Shown: positions 57,261-64,000 of the stretch, piece after piece
Layout of the letters: each line of letters opens with the position of its first letter
How positions within the stretch are numbered: position 1 is the first letter of the stretch
From: Pseudoalteromonas apostichopi
GTDB taxonomy: Bacteria; Pseudomonadota; Gammaproteobacteria; Enterobacterales; Alteromonadaceae
Assembly (NCBI RefSeq): GCF_030297135.1
Contig: NZ_AP028065.1
Span: 310,001 to 374,000, forward strand
Direction of reading: 5' to 3'
Length of the DNA stretch: 64,000 nucleotides
Notes under the pieces: model-generated
Databases searched by the model: none
Told to the model about the DNA's origin: nothing
What the model saw: the letters and a program-made list of their open reading frames with translations, nothing else
Made by a program: the position numbers and the translations under genes

Positions 57261-57971
57261 CTATTCTGCACGCCATAAGCATTGACCACCTTTAGCGACC
57301 AAGTCTAAACGCTCTTCATGAGCGGCGTGCTCTTGTTCTGTTGCTCTTAATACGACAAGCGGTGCTCTATCAGCACTAAGTCGGCGAATACCACCAGCTT
57401 GTTGTGTTGAGCTTTCATCTTTATTTTGATTAAGATTCAGCTTTACTTGTCCACCCGTCATAGAAAGGTAAACATCTGCTAGAATTTCGGAATCCAGCAG
57501 TGCGCCGTGTAAGGTACGCTTTGAGTTATCAATATCGTAACGACGACAAAGTGCATCAAGGTTATTCTTTTGACCTGGATGCAAGTCACGCGCCATTTTC
57601 AAAGTATCAAGTACACTACATACATCGGCAGTATTCGGAAAACCTTGATTTAACAATGCAAATTCATTGTCCATGTGACCGATATCGAACGCAGCGTTGT
57701 GGATTACAAGCTCAGCGCCGCGAATATATTCTAAAAATTCATGAGCAATCTGGTGGTATAAAGGCTTATCACGCAAAAATTCATTGGTTATACCGTGAAC
57801 GTCTATCGCTTCTTCTTCTATTTCACGCTGTGGATTGATATACACATGAAAGTTGTTGCCAGTAAGGCGGCGATTAACAAGTTCAACACAACCGATTTCA
57901 ATAATGCGGTGGCCTTGCTTTGGGTCAATACCCGTGGTTTCTGTATCTAAAACTATTTGTCTATGTGCCAT
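57261..57971 (-). CDS. dnaQ: DNA polymerase III epsilon subunit (3'-5' exonuclease)
   Basis: DnaQ proofreads the replicative polymerase. The 236 residues start 'MAHRQIVLDTETTGIDP', with catalytic Asp and Glu in 'LDTETTG' (ExoI). ExoII is 'NAAFDIGHMDNEF', ExoIII 'HGALLDSEILADVY', and the C-terminal alpha-binding region follows. Adjacent rnhA is divergent, the classic dnaQ-rnhA arrangement, and a tRNA-Asp gene lies next to dnaQ in E. coli too. The TIGR03503 gene is co-transcribed. Confidence 0.96.
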   Translation of the reverse strand: MAHRQIVLDTETTGIDPKQGHRIIEIGCVELVNRRLTGNNFHVYINPQREIEEEAIDVHGITNEFLRDKPLYHQIAHEFLEYIRGAELVIHNAAFDIGHMDNEFALLNQGFPNTADVCSVLDTLKMARDLHPGQKNNLDALCRRYDIDNSKRTLHGALLDSEILADVYLSMTGGQVKLNLNQNKDESSTQQAGGIRRLSADRAPLVVLRATEQEHAAHEERLDLVAKGGQCLWRAE

Positions 57972-58039
57972 ATCGTCTTAAGCCTGACTCTGGTATCTTT
58001 CTATCATCACTTTATTGTACACAATATCAAGGTAAAACA

Positions 58040-58507
58040 GTGCAGAAAACCGTAGAGATTTACACCGATGGATCATGTTTAGGTAATCCAGGGCCTGGAG
58101 GTTATGGCATCGTGATGCGATACAACGGTCACGAGAAGCAATTAAGTCAAGGTTATACCCTAACAACAAATAATCGGATGGAAATGCTCGCAGCTATCGT
58201 TGCACTAGAAACCCTCACCCGCTCTTGTCACGTCATTCTCACCACCGATAGCCAATATGTGAAACAAGGGATTGAGTCATGGGTCGAAAATTGGAAAAAA
58301 CGCGGCTGGAAAACAGCAGCAAAAAAGCCAGTCAAGAATGTCGATTTATGGAAACGACTTGATGCAGCATGCCAACAGCATGACGTAGAATGGCGCTGGG
58401 TAAAAGGCCATAGCGGCAATAAATATAATGAAATTGTTGACGATCTTGCTCGCGAAGCTGCTGGCAGCGATGAATTACTTGAAGACACAGGTTACGACGG
58501 TAATTAA
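58040..58507 (+). CDS. rnhA: Ribonuclease HI
   Basis: RNase HI cleaves RNA in RNA:DNA hybrids. The start is GTG at 58040 with an AAGG site, giving 155 residues, equal to E. coli; the frame is open back to 57920 but that part overlaps dnaQ. The catalytic acids are at Asp10 ('IYTDGSCLG'), Glu48 ('NRMEMLA'), Asp70 ('TTDSQYV') and Asp134 ('EIVDDLA'). Divergent from dnaQ. Confidence 0.96.
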   Translation: MQKTVEIYTDGSCLGNPGPGGYGIVMRYNGHEKQLSQGYTLTTNNRMEMLAAIVALETLTRSCHVILTTDSQYVKQGIESWVENWKKRGWKTAAKKPVKNVDLWKRLDAACQQHDVEWRWVKGHSGNKYNEIVDDLAREAAGSDELLEDTGYDGN

Positions 58508-58596
58508 GGTGCCTTGAAATAAACTTGGCGCAGGCCGTTTTATATTTTTGTTATATGTTATAAGATTTGGCTATAACGAATTATAAAGGACTCATT

Positions 58597-59460
58597 ATGG
58601 CTCTGCGCATTCACTCTTTTTATCATCAACAAAGCGCCACTCTCTGTTATTTAGTTAGTTGTGAAAGCACTAAAGATTGCTTGCTGATTGATGCACCCGC
58701 TGATTTTGATATGCCAAGTGGTGAGTTAAGTTTTACAACAGCCAATGAGATCATCAGCTACATAAAGACTGAGCAGCTCACATTACAATGGCTACTTGAG
58801 ACCCATGCACATGCTGACCATATCACCGCAGCAAGTTATATAAAGCAACAATTACAAAACACACATCCCTGTAAGCTTGGTACAGGCGAAGGGATCACAC
58901 ACGTTCAAAAACACTTTAGCCAACTTTATAATCTAGATATGCCATGTAATGGTGAACCGTTTGATGCCTTATTTGCTAATAAAGCACAATTTCAGTTAGG
59001 TGATTACACGGTTGATGTGATTGCCACACCGGGCCACACTCCTGATAGTGTGTGTTACCACATTGATGGCAATGTATTTGTAGGTGACACCTTCTTTATG
59101 CCAGACAGCGGCACAGCCCGCTGTGACTTCCCTGGCGGTAGTGCAGCCGAGTTATATGATTCACTACAACGTATTTTAGCTTTACCTGACGACACGGTAC
59201 TTTGGATGTGTCATGACTACCAACCAGATGGCCGCCCTCTCGCGAACAAAACCACAGTGAAAGAGCAGCGTGAGCAAAACATTCATTTAAAAGGCGATAA
59301 ACAAAGCTTTATTGCAACTCGGGAAGACCGCGATGCAACCTTAGCTGTACCAAAGCTGCTGCACCCTTCTATTCAATTAAATATTCGTGCAGGCCAATAC
59401 CCAAGCAAAACGGATACTCACCAACACTATTTAGCTATCCCGCTCACAGTGCTGCTTTGA
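58597..59460 (+). CDS. Persulfide dioxygenase-like metallo-beta-lactamase-fold protein
   Basis: The start at 58597 has an AAAGGA site; the frame extends to 58567. The 287 residues match the ETHE1/Blh group: 'LETHAHADHITAASY' (HxHxDH), 'VIATPGHTPDSVCYH', 'FVGDTFFMPDSGTARCDFPGG' in part and 'MCHDYQPDG'. ETHE1-type enzymes oxidise glutathione persulfide to sulfite. A single iron would be bound by the two His and Asp. The 3' end overlaps the convergent yafS by 30 bases. Confidence 0.85.
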   Translation: MALRIHSFYHQQSATLCYLVSCESTKDCLLIDAPADFDMPSGELSFTTANEIISYIKTEQLTLQWLLETHAHADHITAASYIKQQLQNTHPCKLGTGEGITHVQKHFSQLYNLDMPCNGEPFDALFANKAQFQLGDYTVDVIATPGHTPDSVCYHIDGNVFVGDTFFMPDSGTARCDFPGGSAAELYDSLQRILALPDDTVLWMCHDYQPDGRPLANKTTVKEQREQNIHLKGDKQSFIATREDRDATLAVPKLLHPSIQLNIRAGQYPSKTDTHQHYLAIPLTVLL

Positions 59461-60189
59461 TGTTTGTCTAAGCCCAGCTCCTTTTACCGGCGAAAATTGC
59501 GGCCTTGCATGCCATTTAGGTTTAATTGGTGTAAGCGGGGCCACACGTTTTCGAGCCACCAGCATATAAACACTCCCCATTGGCTTTAAATATTGTTGAC
59601 CAAAACTACGCCAAGCAGCAAAGCGTGATAAACGGCTCCCTCTTGCAAGCGATGAATGGATAAATCGCTCATCCGAAATAATCTCAAAACCCAATAGATT
59701 CAGCCAATCTTTTACTCGCGACGGTGTAAAAAAGCGCCCTGTCCAAGGAAGCTTTTGGCGACTAAAAGGTAAAAGCTGCGCCAATCCACACAAGCTAAAC
59801 GGGTTAAAGCCCGTGATCACCAGATAGCCACCGGGAATTAAAGTACGGTGTGCTTCGCGTAAGATGTGGTGCGGATCAGAATGATATTCTAAGCAATGCG
59901 ATAAAATACATGCATCAACACTGTGCTCATAAAAAGGCAGTTCGTCTACATCCGCAATTACACCGGTAAATAACCCCTGCTCTGCTACACAAACTTGATG
60001 CTTAATAGGACTTTCACTGGTTGCCAGCTCACCACTTAAATTACCAAGTTTGAGCATGTGATAGCCAAACATGCGTGGCAGCCATGGCGTTAGCTTACGT
60101 TCAATTTCAGCACGTAAATAGTCACCATGAGGGAACTGCTGCCAAGAGTATGGCTTAGGACCTTCTTGAAAACTAAGGGCTGGTTTCAT
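59431..60189 (-). CDS. yafS: SAM-dependent methyltransferase (YafS-like)
   Basis: The 252 residues form a class I methyltransferase: 'VIADVDELPFYEHSVDACIL', 'LSHCLEYHSDPHHILREAH' and 'RTLIPGGYLVITGFNPFSLCG' in part. The N-terminal GxGxG loop is not classical. E. coli YafS, next to gloB and rnhA, is the matching gene; its substrate is unknown. Divergent from gloB. Confidence 0.87.
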   Translation of the reverse strand: MKPALSFQEGPKPYSWQQFPHGDYLRAEIERKLTPWLPRMFGYHMLKLGNLSGELATSESPIKHQVCVAEQGLFTGVIADVDELPFYEHSVDACILSHCLEYHSDPHHILREAHRTLIPGGYLVITGFNPFSLCGLAQLLPFSRQKLPWTGRFFTPSRVKDWLNLLGFEIISDERFIHSSLARGSRLSRFAAWRSFGQQYLKPMGSVYMLVARKRVAPLTPIKPKWHARPQFSPVKGAGLRQTSKQHCERDS

Positions 60190-60242
60190 TTTCTGAGCTC
60201 GTTATACTGTGTGTTAACTGTCACTTTATAGAGCAATTAAAC

Positions 60243-61016
60243 ATGGTGCAAGTTAAAGCAATTAAAGCCTTTTCTGATAATTACATTTGGTGCATCAGCA
60301 ATGAGGCTGAGCAAACTGCATGGGTTGTAGACCCAGGTCAAGCAGAACCTGTTTTAAACTACCTAAACGAGCAAAACTTAACACTTTGCGGTATTTTGAT
60401 TACCCATCACCACTATGACCATACCGATGGCGTTGCTGCACTGGTTAAGGCATTTCGTGATATTCCGGTTTATGGGCCAAGACACAGCCCTTTTAAAGGC
60501 ATTACTCATGGCGTATCAGAAGCGGATAAAGTCACTGTGTATGATTACACTTTTACCGTGCTTGCGACACCCGGTCATACCCTAGACCATGTTTGTTACA
60601 TTAATGACGAATTAAGTTTTACTGGCGACACCTTATTTAGTGCTGGCTGCGGACGATTATTTGAAGGCAGTGCTGAGCAAATGTGGCACTCACTATGTAA
60701 ATTAAGAGCCCTGCCAGATGAGTGTAAAATCTATTGCACTCATGAATACACGCAAGCCAACTTAGCCTTTGCAAAAGCCGTTGAACCAAATAATGAATAC
60801 CTACTCAACTACAGTGATAAAGTAGATATGCTGCGTGCCAACGGCGAAATAAGCCTGCCAACTCAGTTAGGCGTTGAAAAACAAATAAATCCATTTTTGC
60901 GTAGCAACGTAGCAACTATCACCGATGAGCTGCCTGATGAGCTAAAAATTAATTTGGATCTGAATGAACCTTGGCAACGCTTTTCAGGTCTCAGAGCTTG
61001 GAAAGATAACTTTTAA
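60243..61016 (+). CDS. gloB: Hydroxyacylglutathione hydrolase (glyoxalase II)
   Basis: GloB hydrolyses S-lactoylglutathione in methylglyoxal detoxification. The 257 residues start 'MVQVKAIKAFSDNYIWCI'. The zinc motif 'THHHYDHTDG' is near residues 54-63, then 'TPGHTLDHVCYINDELSFTG' in part, 'FSAGCGRLFEGSAEQMWHSL' and 'CTHEYTQANLAFA'. The order yafS/gloB/mltD is as in E. coli. Confidence 0.95.
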   Translation: MVQVKAIKAFSDNYIWCISNEAEQTAWVVDPGQAEPVLNYLNEQNLTLCGILITHHHYDHTDGVAALVKAFRDIPVYGPRHSPFKGITHGVSEADKVTVYDYTFTVLATPGHTLDHVCYINDELSFTGDTLFSAGCGRLFEGSAEQMWHSLCKLRALPDECKIYCTHEYTQANLAFAKAVEPNNEYLLNYSDKVDMLRANGEISLPTQLGVEKQINPFLRSNVATITDELPDELKINLDLNEPWQRFSGLRAWKDNF

Positions 61017-61022
61017 ATAAAC

Positions 61023-61040
61023 GTAAACGCGAGTGTTTAC
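61023..61040 (+). terminator. Weak hairpin after gloB
   Basis: GTAAAC / GTTTAC arms around GCGAGT, with an A+T-rich tail (AATTTTGTATATTT). A possible gloB terminator, low certainty. Confidence 0.35.
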
Positions 61041-61163
61041 AATTTTGTATATTTAGATCAGCATCTTGCAATAATAAGCTGACATAAACTGGTCATAAAG
61101 TGGCAATATGTTCTCAGAGCAGGTAATATTCGCCGAGTTTTTTTACCTGATGTATGGGTATAT

Positions 61164-62750
61164 ATGTATAAGTCTCCTTTAGTTTTATCACTTGCGCTGA
61201 TTTTAAGTGGCTGTCAATTAACAGCCTCTGACTCAGCAAGTACAGATGTTGCGAACAATAATGTTGAGCAACAATTAGACGGCGCAAGTCCGAGCGACAT
61301 CAATGATGCATTGATGATCAACGCTCAGTATCAACAATTAACCGATATTGATGAGCCGCCTCCTGTATTTGATGATGTATGGGAACGTATTCGCTACCAG
61401 CTTTCGATTGATGTGCCACAAAACCGCCCTGTTGTTGCTGAGCGTAACTATTATGCGCGTCATCAGGCCTATTTAGATCGTATCTCGAAGCGAGCTGAGC
61501 CATACCTATACTTCATTGTTGAAGAAGTCGAAAAACGTCAAATGCCAATCGAAATTGCCCTTTTACCCATTGTAGAAAGTGCATTTGACCCATTTGGCTA
61601 TTCGCACCGCAGTGCTTCAGGTATCTGGCAATTTATGCCACAGACCGGTGAGCGTTTTGATTTAAAACAAAACTGGTGGTATGACGGTCGTCGTGACATT
61701 GTGCAATCGACCCGTGCAGCCCTTGATTACTTATCATATTTACACAAAACCTTAGAAGGCGATTGGCTAAATGCCATTGCGGCCTATAACTCAGGTGAAG
61801 GTCGTTTACTTCGCGCCATTAAAAAGAACCGTAAAAAGCATTTACCAACGGATTTTTGGTCACTTGATTTACCAAAAGAAACCACTTCGTACGTACCAAA
61901 GCTGTTAGCGCTGTCTGATCTAGTAAAACGCAGCGACGAGTTTGGTGTGAAGTGGCAGCCAATTATTAATGCTCAAGTAGTTGAAGCGGTTAATGTAGGA
62001 AGCCAAATCGACTTGGCACTCGCTGCTGATATGGCAGATATTAGCTTAACTGAACTTTATCGTTTGAACCCTGGTTTTAATCGCTGGGCGACTGATCCAA
62101 ATGGACCGCACTTTTTATTATTACCGTCAGATAAAGTTGAATCGTTTTCTGAGAGACTAGCAAAAACAGAGCAAAAAGACCGACTGCGCTGGCAGCAATA
62201 TGTGGTTGCACGTGGTGACAGCTTATCTGTGATTGCGAAGAAGTTTTCTACAAGTACAAATGCCATTAAAACGCTGAATAAACTTTCATCGAATACTATT
62301 CGTGTTGGTCAGCAATTACTTGTGCCACTAAGTGATGGTGAGATAAATAGCCAGCATTTACCAAAATCAGTACGTATGGCAGCGAATAAAGCAACGCGTA
62401 AAAAGCTAAGCCATAAAGTCGCCAGTGGCGATACACTTTGGGATATCAGCCGTGAGTACGATGTGACTATTGCAGAACTAGCAACATGGAATAAGCTGAA
62501 AAAAAATTCAGTGCTTCGTCTTGGTCAAAAGCTAACTGTATATAAGGAAGAAAAGTCACAACTTGCTGCGACACAAACCAAAGAGCGAACAATTACCTAT
62601 AAAGTTCGTCGTGGTGACTCGTTAGCGCGAATTGCCGCTAAGTTTAATGTTTCTGTGCAAGATATTATCAAATGGAACTCATTAGCTGGACAAAAATACA
62701 TTCAGCCTGGGCAAAAGCTTAAGTTAAAAGTTGATGTACGAAGCGCATAA
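61164..62750 (+). CDS. mltD: Lytic murein transglycosylase D
   Basis: The 528 residues open with a lipoprotein signal (lipobox 'LILSGC' near Cys17), so it is an outer-membrane lipoprotein. The SLT domain has 'ALLPIVESAFDPFGYSHRSA' and 'SGIWQFMPQTGERFDLKQ' with the catalytic Glu, and 'AIAAYNSGEGRLLRAIKKN'. Three LysM peptidoglycan-binding repeats follow ('YVVARGDSLSVIAKKFSTST', 'HKVASGDTLWDISREYDVTI', 'YKVRRGDSLARIAAKFNVSV'). It cleaves glycan strands during cell-wall turnover. Confidence 0.95.
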   Translation: MYKSPLVLSLALILSGCQLTASDSASTDVANNNVEQQLDGASPSDINDALMINAQYQQLTDIDEPPPVFDDVWERIRYQLSIDVPQNRPVVAERNYYARHQAYLDRISKRAEPYLYFIVEEVEKRQMPIEIALLPIVESAFDPFGYSHRSASGIWQFMPQTGERFDLKQNWWYDGRRDIVQSTRAALDYLSYLHKTLEGDWLNAIAAYNSGEGRLLRAIKKNRKKHLPTDFWSLDLPKETTSYVPKLLALSDLVKRSDEFGVKWQPIINAQVVEAVNVGSQIDLALAADMADISLTELYRLNPGFNRWATDPNGPHFLLLPSDKVESFSERLAKTEQKDRLRWQQYVVARGDSLSVIAKKFSTSTNAIKTLNKLSSNTIRVGQQLLVPLSDGEINSQHLPKSVRMAANKATRKKLSHKVASGDTLWDISREYDVTIAELATWNKLKKNSVLRLGQKLTVYKEEKSQLAATQTKERTITYKVRRGDSLARIAAKFNVSVQDIIKWNSLAGQKYIQPGQKLKLKVDVRSA

Positions 62751-62771
62751 CGGCTTCATTTTATGTTAAAA

Positions 62772-62795
62772 AAAGAGCGCCTTTAGGCGCTCTTT
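62772..62795. terminator. Bidirectional terminator between mltD and speB
   Basis: AAAGAGCGCC / GGCGCTCTTT arms with a four-base loop; T-run on the minus strand (from the A-run at 62768-62774) and GTCTC on the plus. It closes speAB. Confidence 0.85.
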
Positions 62796-62806
62796 GTCTC
62801 TCTCAC

Positions 62807-63730
62807 TTAGTATTTATGCTTTAAAGCCCATAAGTGTAATAACTCATTGGCAATGGTCGCTGCGGCAATCGCGGTTAATTCACTTTGATCATATGATGGC
62901 GATACTTCAACCACATCCATACCGACCATATTAATGCCCTTCAATGCACGAAGCACCTTAAGCACTTTATCGCTTGTTAAGCCACCACACACAGGTGTGC
63001 CTGTCCCTGGAGCGAATGCAGGGTCAAGGCAGTCAATATCAAAGGTTAGATACACAGGTAAGTCACCCACGCGTGCTTTGATTTGCTCAGCGATATCTTG
63101 TGCAGGTAAATCATTGGCAGCCATTGCATCAATCACCGCAAACTCATGTTTGCTCTGATCAAAGTCAGTACGAATACCAATTTGAATACTGTGTTCAACA
63201 TCAATGAGTCCTTCCATCGGCGCATGATAAAACATGGTACCGTGATCATAACGTGAGCCATTGCTGTAAGTATCTGTGTGAGCATCAAAATGAACTAATG
63301 CCATCTTACCGTATTGCTTAGCATGGGCGCGCAGTAAAGGCAAAGTCACAAAATGGTCGCCACCTAAGCCTAATAATGTTTTACCTTGACGAAGAATTTG
63401 CTCAGCCGCTAATTCTAATTGCGCTGTAAAATATTCTGGGTCACCTACTGGGTAGGTAAAATCACCAGCATCAGCTAATTTTAAACGCTCAAACAACGGG
63501 AACGTCCACGGGTACTTGATTTCTTCCCACGCAAGGTGCACAGAGGCACGACGAATTGCATCAGGGCCTAAACGTGCACCTGGGCGACCCGAGGTCGCCA
63601 GGTCAAATGGTAAACCTAGCACCACTACATCGGCATCGATTGCAGTGATGTTTTGCACCATCGGCTGACGTAGAAACGTCATGCCGTTTGAATATAACGA
63701 ATGATCTGTGTGGTCAAACAATGTCGACAT
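62807..63730 (-). CDS. speB: Agmatinase
   Basis: SpeB hydrolyses agmatine to putrescine and urea in the cytoplasm. The 307 residues match E. coli (306). Binuclear manganese motifs are 'LGGDHFVTLP', 'LVHFDAHTDTY' and 'LTFDIDCLDPAFAPGTGTP'. The start lies three bases after the speA stop, so both are in one operon and complete the arginine-to-putrescine route. Confidence 0.95.
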   Translation of the reverse strand: MSTLFDHTDHSLYSNGMTFLRQPMVQNITAIDADVVVLGLPFDLATSGRPGARLGPDAIRRASVHLAWEEIKYPWTFPLFERLKLADAGDFTYPVGDPEYFTAQLELAAEQILRQGKTLLGLGGDHFVTLPLLRAHAKQYGKMALVHFDAHTDTYSNGSRYDHGTMFYHAPMEGLIDVEHSIQIGIRTDFDQSKHEFAVIDAMAANDLPAQDIAEQIKARVGDLPVYLTFDIDCLDPAFAPGTGTPVCGGLTSDKVLKVLRALKGINMVGMDVVEVSPSYDQSELTAIAAATIANELLHLWALKHKY

Positions 63731-63733
63731 TGC

Positions 63734-64000
63734 TTATAACTCTTCTAAATAAGTGTAACCATTTAAGCCAGTTTGCAACTCATCTAATACGCTTTGCTGC
63801 TCTGATTCTGGTAATTTTGCCGCTACCAGTTGGGCGTAAGATTGCTGAAAACCTTCTACATCTAAATGTACATAACGCATCATGTCAGCAACGGTATCAC
63901 CCTCGTTAACTTCAGTGATTTTCGCCTGACCCTGCTCGTCCATTTTTATAATTGCACTGTGCGTGTCACCAAATAAATTATGCATATCACCTAAAATCTC
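63734..64000 (-). CDS. speA: Biosynthetic arginine decarboxylase, C-terminal end (partial)
   Basis: The last 88 codons, running in from the right edge, read 'EILGDMHNLFGDTHSAIIKM' then 'VADMMRYVHLDVEGFQQSYA' and stop at 63734. This is the C-terminal domain of SpeA-type pyridoxal-phosphate arginine decarboxylase, which makes agmatine for SpeB. The frame is intact up to the edge. Confidence 0.9.
   Translation of the reverse strand, partial: EILGDMHNLFGDTHSAIIKMDEQGQAKITEVNEGDTVADMMRYVHLDVEGFQQSYAQLVAAKLPESEQQSVLDELQTGLNGYTYLEEL

Noticed and set aside
57920..58039. 40-residue N-terminal extension of rnhA
   Set aside because: It overlaps dnaQ and its leader; the GTG at 58040 gives the exact family length and has a ribosome site.

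Overview
The window looks like chromosomal DNA of a marine gammaproteobacterium of the order Alteromonadales, most like Pseudoalteromonas. The reasons are moderate to low GC, AT-rich intergenic regions, a NagK-NagA-NagX-NagB type amino-sugar cluster with LacI-type NagR-like operators, DUF3334 and TIGR03503 proteins, and gene order partly shared with E. coli (aspS/yecE/cmoA-cmoB; yafJ/fadE; dnaQ/rnhA/yafS/gloB/mltD; speA-speB). Genus is an inference; no rRNA is present. I see no prophage, insertion sequence, integron or CRISPR array. Most of the window is core metabolism and housekeeping with small accessory islands.

Layout. 1-3600: N-acetylglucosamine use on the minus strand (nagK, nagA, nagX and the 5' end of nagB) with two copies of one palindromic operator. 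3840-5860: a NYN-domain nuclease-like gene divergent from a SatD/DUF3307 pair preceded by three palindromes spaced exactly 28 bp. 5900-11640: rhlE, a 2OG-Fe(II) oxygenase, a secreted metallo-beta-lactamase-fold protein behind a perfect FNR-type box, and a minus-strand run of small genes (hydrolase, GNAT, Qnr-like pentapeptide protein, small membrane protein). 11740-19800: aspS, yecE, ygjP, a DUF5924 membrane protein, two unrecognised small genes, DUF3334, cmoA and cmoB. 19980-26010: purM-purN, a DUF3108 protein, yafJ and fadE with a FadR-like site. 26200-32930: an S9 peptidase lipoprotein, a SulA-like gene behind LexA-type half-sites, ychJ, two overlapping alpha/beta hydrolases, metR with MetJ boxes, and elyC. 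32930-43330: a Nif3-family gene, a Lys/Ala-rich small protein, an HPP-family membrane protein divergent from a TetR regulator with a duplicated operator, a 1061-residue propeller-amidohydrolase, mtfA, a propeller-GGDEF receptor and a chloramphenicol-acetyltransferase-like protein. 43450-54770: leucine dehydrogenase, class I fumarase, pabB, nudL, sdaA, cysB, an anchored coiled-coil protein, an NCS2 purine permease, a Sel1-type protein and a membrane-anchored XRE regulator. 54870-55850: twelve copies of a 7-bp repeat, then seven identical tRNA-Asp(GUC) genes with a strong promoter. 55870-64000: a TIGR03503-like protein, dnaQ, rnhA, a persulfide-dioxygenase-like protein, yafS, gloB, mltD, speB and the 3' end of speA.

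Much of the interest lies in regulatory DNA. Likely operators are visible for NagR (three sites, one of them next to an uncharacterised hydrolase operon), FNR, FadR, MetJ, LexA, a LiuR-like regulator and a TetR repressor, plus an unassigned triple palindrome before satD. The least explained parts are the SatD/DUF3307 module, the membrane-anchored XRE regulator, the orphan gene pair at 16362-17022, and the NagR-type site in front of the hydrolase pair. All assignments come from reading the sequence; no database search was run.
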